A stretch of 15,428 bases of DNA. Origin: Alphaproteobacteria bacterium (GTDB lineage: Bacteria > Pseudomonadota > Alphaproteobacteria > Rhizobiales > Devosiaceae). A program made the translations under genes and the position numbers. Positions within the stretch are counted from its first letter, which is position 1. Every line of letters starts with the position of its first letter. Of the stretch, positions 8,110 through 15,238 are shown one piece after another. The notes beneath the pieces were generated by a model that made no database searches, was not told the origin of the DNA, and saw only the letters and a program-made list of their open reading frames with translations. Where the stretch lies: the NCBI GenBank assembly GCA_018820005.1, contig JAHJOS010000595.1, positions 1-15,428 on the forward strand, written 5' to 3'.

Positions 8110-8192
8110 GCGATATTTCGGTGCAGAGCGGCCTCGCCGCGGGCCCGGCTCATCCATGCATTATTGTCAGCCGTCCGCGGCAACACCGTGAC

Positions 8193-9554
8193 CTAGCTGC
8201 GCTCGAAGCCGCGCTGCAGTTCCCAATCGGTCACCCGGCGGTCATATTCAAGCTGCTCCCATTCGGCCGTGTGGACATAATGGTCAACGACCTGGTCCCC
8301 GAAAGCCTCCTTGAGCATCTTCGACTTGCGCAGCGTGTCGGTGGCTTCGCGCAGCGTCTTGGGGATCTCGCGCAGTTTCTTGGTGATATAAGCGTCGCCG
8401 ACAAAGGCCGGCTCAAGCTCGAGCTTGTCCTCTATGCCCTTGATCCCAGCGGCGATTAGTGCCGCCAGCGCCAGATAGGGGTTGAGGTCCGCCCCGCCCA
8501 TGCGACACTCGACGCGAATGGCCTTGGAATGCTCGCCGCAAAGCCGGAACCCCGCCGTGCGATTGTCCGGCGACCAGATCGCCTTGGTCGGTGCGAACGT
8601 GCCGGCCTGGAAGCGCTTGTAGCTGTTGATATAGGGCGCGAGGAAATAGGTGATCTCGCGGGCATAGGCCAGTTGACCGGCCATGAACTGCTTCATGACC
8701 ACGCTCATGCCGCGCGCATCCTTGTCATCCACGAACACCGGCTTGCCGCGCTTGTCGGCCAGCGACATGTGGATGTGGCTTGATGATCCGGCCAAGCTGT
8801 AATCCCATTTGGCCATGAAGGTGACGGCCTTGCCGGCCGCCCAGGCAATTTCCTTGGTGGCGGTCTTGAGCACCACATGGCGGTCCGCCATGGTCAGCGC
8901 ATCGGAATACTTGACGTTGATCTCTTCCTGTCCGGGGCCCCATTCGCCCTTGGACGATTCCACCGGAATGCCGGAGGCCTGCAGATGCTTGCGCAGCGCC
9001 CGCATCACGCCCTCTTCTTTGGTGGTCTGGAAGATATGGTAGTCCTGGATGTAGTCGCCGGCGGTCTGGGCGCTGCGATACCCCTTTTGGGCTATGCTGC
9101 GATAGTCCTCGTCAAACAGGTAGAACTCCAGCTCCGTGGCCGCATTGGCCGCGTAGCCCATGGCCGCCAAACGATCGATCTGAGCCTTCAGAATCGCCCG
9201 CGGACTATGCGGGATCGGCTGATGGTGATGGTGGTCGCTGAGGTCGCACAGCACAATGGCCGTGCCTTCCAGCCAAGTGGCCTTCATCAGCGTGGTCAGG
9301 TCCGGCTTCATGACGAAGTCGCCATAGCCCTTGCCCCAATTGGCGGCCTGGTAGCCGGGCACCGGCTCCATGTCGATGTCGTCGGCCAGCAGATAGTCGC
9401 AGCCATGCGTCTCGTCATGCGCGGTTTCCAGGAAGTACTCGGCCTGGAAGCGCTTGCCGATCATGCGGCCCTGCATGTCGGGAAAGGCAACGAGCACGGT
9501 ATCGATGCTGCCTTCGGCAACATCCTTGCGCAGCTGGTCAAGACTATAGGCCAT
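8193..9554 (-). CDS. Glutamine synthetase-like gamma-glutamylamide ligase (PuuA/GlnA4 type)
   Basis: ATP-dependent ligase with the glutamine synthetase fold, 453 residues, inferred to join the gamma-carboxyl of glutamate to an amine other than ammonia. Metal and substrate residues of the fold are present: E141 and E143 in TELEFYLF, E210/E211 in GQEEINVKY, H260 and H262 in GSSSHIHMSL, R332 in NRTAGFR, and E349 in IRVECRMGGADLNPY. The adenylylation-loop tyrosine context of GlnA is not evident, consistent with a catabolic paralogue. A run of four histidines at 108-111 is unusual. The ATG follows GGAGGAG with eight bases spacing. Neighbours (amine-type permease, two dehydrogenases, amidohydrolase) mirror puuP-puuA-puuC but lack a PuuB oxidase. 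This favours an amino alcohol such as ethanolamine over putrescine. The ligase call is good; the amine is inference. Confidence 0.88.
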   Translation of the reverse strand: MAYSLDQLRKDVAEGSIDTVLVAFPDMQGRMIGKRFQAEYFLETAHDETHGCDYLLADDIDMEPVPGYQAANWGKGYGDFVMKPDLTTLMKATWLEGTAIVLCDLSDHHHHQPIPHSPRAILKAQIDRLAAMGYAANAATELEFYLFDEDYRSIAQKGYRSAQTAGDYIQDYHIFQTTKEEGVMRALRKHLQASGIPVESSKGEWGPGQEEINVKYSDALTMADRHVVLKTATKEIAWAAGKAVTFMAKWDYSLAGSSSHIHMSLADKRGKPVFVDDKDARGMSVVMKQFMAGQLAYAREITYFLAPYINSYKRFQAGTFAPTKAIWSPDNRTAGFRLCGEHSKAIRVECRMGGADLNPYLALAALIAAGIKGIEDKLELEPAFVGDAYITKKLREIPKTLREATDTLRKSKMLKEAFGDQVVDHYVHTAEWEQLEYDRRVTDWELQRGFERS

Positions 9555-9589
9555 TCTCTAGTTCTCCTCCCGGTCGTCCTATCCTGCGC

Positions 9590-9616
9590 GTCATCCCGGC
9601 CACTGGCCGGGATGAC
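9590..9616. repeat. Perfect 12-bp palindromic hairpin, REP-like extragenic element
   Basis: GTCATCCCGGCC at 9590-9601 and GGCCGGGATGAC at 9605-9616 are exact reverse complements around a three-base loop. The element fills most of the 76-base gap between the permease stop and the ligase start in the operon. There is no T-run. GTCATCCCGGC-type palindromes are scattered between genes in many alphaproteobacterial genomes, so an extragenic repeat is likelier than a terminator. It may still shield the upstream permease message from exonucleases. Confidence 0.7.
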
Positions 9617-9630
9617 CTCTGGTGCCTTCG

Positions 9631-11139
9631 TCAGGCTTTGTGTTCGAGCGCAAACTCTTCTTCGGGCGACATGATCAACTTGTGGCGGCCAACCAGCGCG
9701 AAGTAGACGACGCCCACCGCGCACCACAGCACCACCCAGATCACGCCCTTGAAGAAGTTCGGGTCCTGCAACTGGTAGTAGAGGGTGACGGCCGCGATGA
9801 TGATGGTCAGCACGGCGCCCGGAATGCCCAGCGGCGAGCGGAACGGCCGCTCGATATTGGGCTGGTTGCGCCGCAGGATTATGAAGCTGAGCGCCTGCAT
9901 GATGTAGCTCAGCATGGCGCCGAACACGGCCATGTTGAGCAGCACCGAGCCGATGATGTCATCGCCCAGCTGGGTTTCCCCCGCACCGCCGCCACCATTG
10001 ACGAACCAGATCGCCAGCATCACCACGAGGCCCAGCGTTGCGCCGGCGATCATGGCCAGGTGCGGCGTCTTGTAGGTGGGGTGGGTCACCGACAGCGCGG
10101 AGGGGAAGTAACCCGCACGGCTGAGCGAATAGACCTGCCGGCCCTGCGCGTAGAGAATGGTGTGGAACGAGGCCACCAGACCAATCAGCGCCACCACGCC
10201 GAAGATCGGCGCCGCCGCATCGCCATAGATGGCGCGGATTCCGTCCAGCGCCGGCTCAAGCGAGGAACCCAGCGCAAAGCTGCCCACGCCCGGGATCGAA
10301 GGATTGAGCAGGACGATCAGGAACGCCGACAGCACCAGGGTGCAGAAGCCCAGGAGAATGCCGCGCGGCATGTCGCGACGCGGGTCCACCGATTCCTCGG
10401 CCGCCAGCGGAACTTGTTCGATGGCCAGGAACAGCCAGACCGCGAAGGGCATGCTGGCCAGCACACCCTGCCAACCAAACGGGAACCACTCGCCATTGCC
10501 CTCAGGCAGCTCGATGGCGGCACCGTCCGGTCCGACGCCGATGTTGAGCGCCCAGCGGCTGAAGTCGATATTGGGGAAGGCGCTGAACCAGAAGAAGGCT
10601 AGACCCGCCAGCGAGATCAGCGTCACCACAAGGGTCACCTTGTAGCTCAGGGCGACGCCATAGATATTGAGCGCGAGGAAGATGATGAAGAACACCACCC
10701 AGAGGACTGGATAGAGCGATGTATCGAGCCCCGTGATGGAGCCGAAATAGCCTGAGATGAAGGTGACGATCACCGCCGGTGTCAGCACATATTCGACATT
10801 TTCGAACAGGCCGGTGACGAAGCCGCCCCAGGGCCCCATCGAGGTGCGGGCGAAGGAATAGGCCGCGCCGGTATGGGGCAGGGCCGGGCTCATTTCGGCG
10901 ATGGATGACACAAGCCCCAGATACATGATGGCGATGATGGCCGCCGCCACCATCATGCCGCCCCAGCCGCCAGTGCCGAAGCCGAAGTTCCAGCCACTGA
11001 AATGGCCCGAGATCACCGCCCCCACGCCCAGTGCCCACAGCGACCAGATGCCGGCATATCGCTGCAGGCCCCGCTTTTCGAAATAGGATGTGTCGCGCGT
11101 CGCATATGCGACGCTGCCCACTTTCTTCGTCTCAGCCAT
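9631..11139 (-). CDS. APC-superfamily amine/amino acid permease, ethanolamine permease-like
   Basis: Inner-membrane secondary transporter of 502 residues with about twelve hydrophobic segments. The unwound first helix of the APC fold is recognisable as GVGAVISGHFSG at 38-49. The stretches after it (WNFGFGTGGWGGM, AEMSPALPHTGAAYSFART, MGPWGGFVTGLFENVEYV) resemble the ethanolamine permease branch (Eat, TIGR00908-like). This is from memory of the family, not a search. A conserved cytoplasmic loop, ESVDPRRDMPRG, is near 265. The ATG at 11139 is chosen because AGGGGG lies about eight bases upstream. A GTG two codons earlier would sit on top of that site. It follows the amidohydrolase gene by 33 bases and presumably imports the operon's substrate. 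Another amine or amino acid is possible. Confidence 0.85.
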   Translation of the reverse strand: MAETKKVGSVAYATRDTSYFEKRGLQRYAGIWSLWALGVGAVISGHFSGWNFGFGTGGWGGMMVAAAIIAIMYLGLVSSIAEMSPALPHTGAAYSFARTSMGPWGGFVTGLFENVEYVLTPAVIVTFISGYFGSITGLDTSLYPVLWVVFFIIFLALNIYGVALSYKVTLVVTLISLAGLAFFWFSAFPNIDFSRWALNIGVGPDGAAIELPEGNGEWFPFGWQGVLASMPFAVWLFLAIEQVPLAAEESVDPRRDMPRGILLGFCTLVLSAFLIVLLNPSIPGVGSFALGSSLEPALDGIRAIYGDAAAPIFGVVALIGLVASFHTILYAQGRQVYSLSRAGYFPSALSVTHPTYKTPHLAMIAGATLGLVVMLAIWFVNGGGGAGETQLGDDIIGSVLLNMAVFGAMLSYIMQALSFIILRRNQPNIERPFRSPLGIPGAVLTIIIAAVTLYYQLQDPNFFKGVIWVVLWCAVGVVYFALVGRHKLIMSPEEEFALEHKA

Positions 11140-11172
11140 AGTCACGTCCCCCTGAAAATGCCCCGGATAGGT

Positions 11173-11943
11173 CTAGACTGCCATTGCCTGCCTGTGCGCT
11201 TCGCGTGCTGTACTCAGACAATGGGCCAGCCGGCGCGACCACAGGTCGGCACCGGCAGGTTCGAGAATTTCATCGTTGCGGATCTCAATCATGGTGGCGT
11301 CCAGCCCACGCCCGTCGCCATGTTTTTCCAGCGTCAGCGTGACCCCGTTCAGGGCCGCATAGGGCTGGTTCCACCCTACATTAAGGGTCGGGTTATCGGC
11401 CACAAGCGCATCGCGCAGGGCCGAGGTGTAACCCGTGTCTGTGCCGTGGATCAGGCCGATCGGCCAGGGGCGAGGGGCGCCGAGATAGATCGGCGTGAAG
11501 GAATGCATGCACACAAGGATCGTTTCCATTCCAGCCGCGTGCCGTTCATCGAGCAAGGTTGTGATCGCATCATGGTAGGGGCGATGAAACTGCGAGATGC
11601 GGTAGGCCCGCTCGTCTGCGCTCAGGCCCTCGTTTGCTCGAACGCGCGTCGCCTCCGAGAGCGTCCAGATCAGGTCTGGCGCATCCAGGTCGCGGTTGCA
11701 GTCGATGATCAGGCGCGAGACGGTCGAATGGACCAGCGGCGCATCCAGCAGATCGACGAGACCGCGGCTCACCGCGAGTGCGCCGGGGTCCCAGGCAATG
11801 TGGCTGACGCGCTCTGTCTGGCTCAGGCCAAGATTCCCGTAGCGCTCGGGCAGGCGGTTGCTGGCATGGTCGCAAACGATCACGAAGGGCGATTGCCCCT
11901 GCGCATTGCTCACCTGAACTGGATTTTGCTCGGCTGCGCGCAC
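11173..11943 (-). CDS. N-formylglutamate amidohydrolase family protein (FGase, COG3931-like)
   Basis: Predicted zinc-dependent amidohydrolase, about 256 residues from the chosen GTG start. Family features in order are FVIVCDHASNRLP (H26), HIAWDPGA (D52), IIDCNRDLDAPD at 79-90, FHRPYHDAI at 119-127, VCMHSFTP at 144-151 and ATMIEIRND near 216-224. The frame stays open to 12090, but that end overlaps the divergent regulator gene. The GTG at 11943 has AGGGA four bases upstream and gives the usual length. It is the first gene of the operon. Classic members release formate from N-formylglutamate in histidine breakdown, but no hut genes are here. In context I infer it splits a gamma-glutamyl intermediate, returning glutamate. 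That activity is not established for the family. Confidence 0.82.
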   Translation of the reverse strand: MRAAEQNPVQVSNAQGQSPFVIVCDHASNRLPERYGNLGLSQTERVSHIAWDPGALAVSRGLVDLLDAPLVHSTVSRLIIDCNRDLDAPDLIWTLSEATRVRANEGLSADERAYRISQFHRPYHDAITTLLDERHAAGMETILVCMHSFTPIYLGAPRPWPIGLIHGTDTGYTSALRDALVADNPTLNVGWNQPYAALNGVTLTLEKHGDGRGLDATMIEIRNDEILEPAGADLWSRRLAHCLSTAREAHRQAMAV

Positions 11944-12045
11944 GTGGTCCCTAGCAGGATTGATTAACTTGTGTATCAGTAGTTTCACAAATGCAAATTC
12001 TGTCAATACTGAACTCTGAAATTCAGAAGATGGCCAGGGGCTGAT
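11944..12045. promoter_or_regulatory. Divergent operator/promoter region of the regulator and catabolic operon
   Basis: A 102-base AT-richer gap between divergent starts. TCTGAA-A-TTCAGA at 12015-12027 is a perfect palindrome, of the TGAA-N-TTCA type often bound by RpiR-family regulators. A second inverted pair, TCAGTA at 11976-11981 and TACTGA at 12007-12012, is centred 31 bases apart. A leftward -35, TTGACA, is read on the minus strand at 12006-12001, with a weak -10 near 11983-11978. The paired half-sites bracket this promoter. The regulator's own AGGGG ribosome binding site is at 12036-12040. Autoregulation and operon control by the adjacent regulator are inferred. Confidence 0.55.
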
Positions 12046-12882
12046 ATGGAAGGGAAATCTGTCGCGGGCCGCATTCACGACGCGATGCATCGCCTGACCG
12101 CCGCCGAGAAGCGAGCCGCGCGCGGCTTGCTGGGCTCCTATCCGACGCTCGGTCTGGCGCCGGTGGCCGAGTTTGCCGGGCAGGCCGGCGCCAGTTCGGC
12201 CACGGTACTGCGCTTTGTTGCCCAGCTTGGCTACAAATCCTATCCCGACTTCCAGCGCGGTCTGCGCGAGGAAATGGAGGCCCGATCAAAGTCGCCGCTG
12301 CAGCGCGGGCCATCAGGCGCTGACAGAGGCAGCGCCGATGGCCACTTTCTTGACCAGTTCATCACGCGCGCCATCGATAATCTGCGCGAGACGGCGGCAC
12401 TGATTCCGCCGTCCGAGTTTGAAGCCGTCTGCGCCCGCCTTGCCGACGCCAAGGGGACGTGCTGGCTGGCCGGCGGGCGGTTCACCGACTTCCTCGCCGG
12501 CTATATGGAAGCGCACCTCCGCCTGATCCGCCCCGGCGTGCGGCGGCTTGATGGCCGGCTGGCGACCCGCGCCGATCAGCTCATCGATGTCAGGCCGGGC
12601 GACACCGTCGTCATTTTCGACGTCCGCCGCTACGACCCCGCGCTGGTCGAACTGGCCGCAGATCTGTCAGTGCAGCGCGCCCAGATCGTGCTCATTACCG
12701 ACGAATGGATGAGCCCGGTCAACCGCTTCGCCAAGCTGGTGCTGCCCTGCCGCACCGAAATGGATAGGACGTGGGACGCCAATGGATCCCTGCTTGCAGT
12801 GGTGGAGGCCATTCTGGCCCGTACCACCGAACTGGCCTGGCCCAGCGCCAGCAAGCGCATGGGCGCGATCGAACGGCCCTAG
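12046..12882 (+). CDS. MurR/RpiR family transcriptional regulator with an atypical SIS domain
   Basis: A 278-residue DNA-binding regulator. The N-terminal RpiR-type helix-turn-helix spans about 5-80 (LTAAEKRAARGLL, then VAEFAGQAGASSATVLRFVAQLGY). The C-terminal SIS domain spans about 105-255. In typical RpiR proteins the SIS domain binds sugar phosphates through a GxGxS loop and an ISxSGxT loop. Here these read LAGGRFTDF (141-149) and IFDVRRYDPA (190-199), so the phosphate-binding serines are gone. This suggests a different effector, fitting control of an amine operon. The ATG has AGGGG at 12036-12040. The gene diverges from the five-gene catabolic operon, its most likely target. Its stop overlaps the polyphosphate kinase stop within CTAG. 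Whether it represses or activates is not visible. Confidence 0.9.
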   Translation: MEGKSVAGRIHDAMHRLTAAEKRAARGLLGSYPTLGLAPVAEFAGQAGASSATVLRFVAQLGYKSYPDFQRGLREEMEARSKSPLQRGPSGADRGSADGHFLDQFITRAIDNLRETAALIPPSEFEAVCARLADAKGTCWLAGGRFTDFLAGYMEAHLRLIRPGVRRLDGRLATRADQLIDVRPGDTVVIFDVRRYDPALVELAADLSVQRAQIVLITDEWMSPVNRFAKLVLPCRTEMDRTWDANGSLLAVVEAILARTTELAWPSASKRMGAIERP

Positions 12883-13736
12883 TCGGTCTTGTCCATCTTG
12901 AGGAAGTCGGGCCCCGAGAAGCGGATCTGAGGATCGATGTCGCCGATTGCAGCCTTGTCCTTGCCTTTGAACTCGAGCTGGCTGAGCACGCTCTGGATCA
13001 CGGTGATGCGGCCACGCCGCTTGTCATTGGCGCGGATCACCGTCCAGGGCGCATGGGCACAGTGGGTGCGCTCGATCATGGCATCACGGGCGCTGGAATA
13101 GTCTTCCCATTTGTCCAGGGCCTCCAGATCGATCGGGCTGAGCTTCCAGGTCTTGAGCGGATCGTGCCGGCGATCATGAAAACGCTTGAGCTGCATTTCG
13201 CGCCCGATCGACAGCCAGAACTTGAACAGATGGATGCCGTCCTTGGTGATGCGCTTTTCGAACTCCGGCGCTTCCTCAAGGAAATGCTCGGTCTGCTCGG
13301 GGGTGCAGAACCCCATCACCCGCTCGACGCCAGCGCGGTTGTACCAGGAGCGGTCGAACAGCACGGTTTCAGTGGCGGCGGGCATCCAGTCGACATAGCG
13401 CTGGAAATACCATTGCGTGCGTTCGCGGTCATTGGGCTTGGGCAGCGCGGCGATGATGGAATACCGCGGATTGAGGTTCTCCAGATAGACCTTGATCGTG
13501 CCGCCCTTGCCGGCGGCATCGCGGCCCTCGAACACGATCATCACCCGCTCGCCACTGGCGGCCAGGTGGGCCTGCAGCGTCACCAATTGCTTCTGCAAAT
13601 CCAGCATGTGGGCTTCATAGATGTCGCGATCCAGCTTATCGTCATAGGGGTAGCCGCCCGATGTCATGGCCTTCTTCTTGATGGCCTTGGGCAGCACCGG
13701 GTCTTCAATGTCGAAGCCGTCAATTGGATCAGTCAC
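12879..13736 (-). CDS. ppk2: Polyphosphate kinase 2, class I
   Basis: Cytosolic kinase that transfers phosphate between polyphosphate and nucleotides, usually making NTP from NDP. The 285 residues form one PPK2 domain, as in class I. Walker A is EGRDAAGKGG at 70-79, Walker B FDRSWYNRAGVERV at 127-140. The lid module FHDRRHDPLKTWKLSPID and the segment WTVIRANDKRRGRI complete the family pattern. The start is GTG at 13736, with AAGGGAG eight bases upstream. An ATG further upstream is quickly closed by a stop. The gene is divergent from a PhoR-like kinase gene, suggesting a link to phosphate status, and convergent with the regulator gene by a four-base overlap. Nucleotide preference cannot be read from the sequence. 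Confidence 0.93.
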   Translation of the reverse strand: MTDPIDGFDIEDPVLPKAIKKKAMTSGGYPYDDKLDRDIYEAHMLDLQKQLVTLQAHLAASGERVMIVFEGRDAAGKGGTIKVYLENLNPRYSIIAALPKPNDRERTQWYFQRYVDWMPAATETVLFDRSWYNRAGVERVMGFCTPEQTEHFLEEAPEFEKRITKDGIHLFKFWLSIGREMQLKRFHDRRHDPLKTWKLSPIDLEALDKWEDYSSARDAMIERTHCAHAPWTVIRANDKRRGRITVIQSVLSQLEFKGKDKAAIGDIDPQIRFSGPDFLKMDKTD

Positions 13737-13823
13737 GCGTGTCGCTCCCTTGTCATGATCACCGTGCTACACAGACCAGTCCCAAATCAAGGGGCATGGC
13801 AACTGGCTGATTCACAAAAACAA
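13737..13823. promoter_or_regulatory. Short divergent region between ppk2 and phoR
   Basis: 87 bases that must carry both promoters if the kinase starts at 13824. It contains the ppk2 ribosome binding site at its left end. I see no convincing -35/-10 pair and no clear Pho box. An AAGGGG at 13789-13794 is followed by an ATG that is out of frame with phoR. Confidence 0.3.
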
Positions 13824-15128
13824 ATGCACGAAACACAAACCGGTGCCCCCGGCACGCGCCTCCCCATGCTGCGCAACCGTATTGTCAGCCAGGCCGGCCT
13901 GCTGGCCGGCATAGCCGCGGTATTCCTGCTTTTGCTGCTTTTTGGTGACCTCAATCTGGTTGCCGCCATCGTCGGTTTCCTTGCCGTGCTGGCGGCGGTT
14001 GTGTTGCTGCCAACGCCGGTTTCGGTCCTCGACAAGACCGCGCCAGTCCCCCATTCGGATACGCCCGCCGTCATAGTGCAGCCGGCCGTTCTCGGCGTAT
14101 CCACGCTCGCCTTTGCCGATGCCTTGATCGACCCCTGCATGGTGCTGGACCGTCGCAGTGTCGTGCTGCATGCCAATGCTGCCGCGCTCCGCCAGTTCCC
14201 CGGCGTGGTCAATGGCAACCCCATTACGTTCTCCTTGCGCAATCCTGAACTGGTTCAGGCCATTGATGGCGCCATGCGCACTGGCACAAGCCGCAGCTTC
14301 GAGCTGCACGAGACTGTCCCGGCAGAGACCTGGGACAAGGTCGTGGTTGCGCCGCTGCGCCATCCCGGGGTCGACTGGTTTGCCGATGATGGTCGCCAGT
14401 TCATCTTAACCTTCCAGAGCCTGACCGAACTCAAGCGTGTCGAGGCCCTGCGCACCGATTTCATCGCCAATGCCAGCCACGAACTGCGCACGCCCCTGGC
14501 CTCGCTGCTCGGGTTCATCGATACACTGCTGGGCCCGGCATCCAAGGACGCCGCCGCGCGCGAGAAATTCCTTGGCATCATGCGCGGCCAGGCCGAGCGC
14601 ATGAGCAAGCTCATCGATGATCTGCTCAGCCTCTCGCGCATCGAAATGCACCAGCATGTCCGCCCCACCGCCAGCATCGATCTGGCCAGCCTGCTTCGCG
14701 AAGTCCGCGAAGGGCTGACGATGCAGGCCAAGGCCGCCAAGGTGGACATCAGGCTCAACCTGTTTGCCGGGCCCTCCACCACGACAGGCGATCGCAGCCA
14801 GCTCTATGAGGTTTTCGAGAACCTGCTCGACAATGCCATCAAATATGGTGCCGGCGGCGAGTTTGTTGAAATCAGCCTGGCCCCCGCCGGCCGCCCCGGC
14901 TTCCAGCACGTCGTTACCGTCATCGACCACGGCCCCGGCGTCGAGCCCGAGCATGTGCCGCGCCTGACCGAACGGTTCTATCGCATCGATGCCGATGCCA
15001 GCCGCAAGAAAAAGGGCACGGGCCTGGGCCTTGCCATCGTCAAGCACATCGTCAACCGCCATCGTGGCCAGCTCTCGATCAAGAGCAAGCCCGGTGAAGG
15101 CATGCGCGTGGATGTGTTTTTGCCTTAG
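13824..15128 (+). CDS. phoR: PhoR-like sensor histidine kinase
   Basis: Inner-membrane two-component sensor, 434 residues from the chosen start. Two membrane helices (about 23-41 and 46-64) with almost no periplasmic loop precede a PAS-like domain (about 95-200). The phosphorylated H219 lies in DFIANASHELRTPL. N box NLLDNAIKYG is at 333-342, DHGPGVEPEH (368-377) and GTGLGLAIVKHIV (398-410) complete the ATPase domain. This layout matches PhoR, which reports phosphate availability through the Pst/PhoU complex to PhoB. The frame is open far upstream. In-frame ATGs exist at 13755, 13824 and 13867, none with a good ribosome binding site. I prefer 13824 because 13755 leaves only 18 bases to the divergent ppk2. 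phoB or pst genes are not in the window, so the symbol is tentative. Confidence 0.82.
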   Translation: MHETQTGAPGTRLPMLRNRIVSQAGLLAGIAAVFLLLLLFGDLNLVAAIVGFLAVLAAVVLLPTPVSVLDKTAPVPHSDTPAVIVQPAVLGVSTLAFADALIDPCMVLDRRSVVLHANAAALRQFPGVVNGNPITFSLRNPELVQAIDGAMRTGTSRSFELHETVPAETWDKVVVAPLRHPGVDWFADDGRQFILTFQSLTELKRVEALRTDFIANASHELRTPLASLLGFIDTLLGPASKDAAAREKFLGIMRGQAERMSKLIDDLLSLSRIEMHQHVRPTASIDLASLLREVREGLTMQAKAAKVDIRLNLFAGPSTTTGDRSQLYEVFENLLDNAIKYGAGGEFVEISLAPAGRPGFQHVVTVIDHGPGVEPEHVPRLTERFYRIDADASRKKKGTGLGLAIVKHIVNRHRGQLSIKSKPGEGMRVDVFLP

Positions 15129-15176
15129 GGGCATGGCAAAGCGCCGCCTGCGCTGCGGTTGTCACAAGTTGGACGG

Positions 15177-15238
15177 ACCCCGAGACGGCTTTCGCCCCTG
15201 GTAAGTTAAAAATAGTGAGACGGAAGCCGCCTCGGGGT
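15177..15238. repeat. Long imperfect inverted repeat after phoR
   Basis: ACCCCGAGACGGCTTTCG at 15177-15194 and CGGAAGCCGCCTCGGGGT at 15221-15238 pair over 18 positions with one mismatch and one G-U, around a 26-base AT-richer loop. It begins 48 bases after the phoR stop. TTTTT at 15245-15249 comes six bases after the stem, too far for a textbook terminator. It may be an extragenic repeat or part of a transcript 3' end. Confidence 0.6.

Noticed and set aside
8193..9554. Housekeeping glutamine synthetase GlnA
   Set aside because: The gene sits in an amine catabolic operon, lacks an evident adenylylation-loop motif and glnB is not adjacent; a gamma-glutamylamide ligase fits better.
9622..10602. 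Plus-strand open frame over the permease
   Set aside because: Its His/Arg/Gln-rich composition is the complement of membrane-helix codons; the minus strand gives a complete APC transporter.
11944..12090. Upstream extension of the amidohydrolase to 12090
   Set aside because: It would cover the operator region and overlap the regulator start; the added residues are not family-like.
12771..13823. Upstream extension of the phoR frame
   Set aside because: It runs antisense through the whole ppk2 gene and into the regulator gene; the kinase domains begin only after 13824.
13790..15139. 13-base direct repeat AGGGGCATGGCAA on both sides of phoR (13790-13802 and 15127-15139)
   Set aside because: One or two chance repeats of this length are expected in a window this size, and there is no sign of insertion or target duplication.
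15154..15180. Possible Pho box near TTGTCACAAGTTGGACG after phoR
   Set aside because: Only the first half-site resembles the CTGTCAT consensus; the second does not match.
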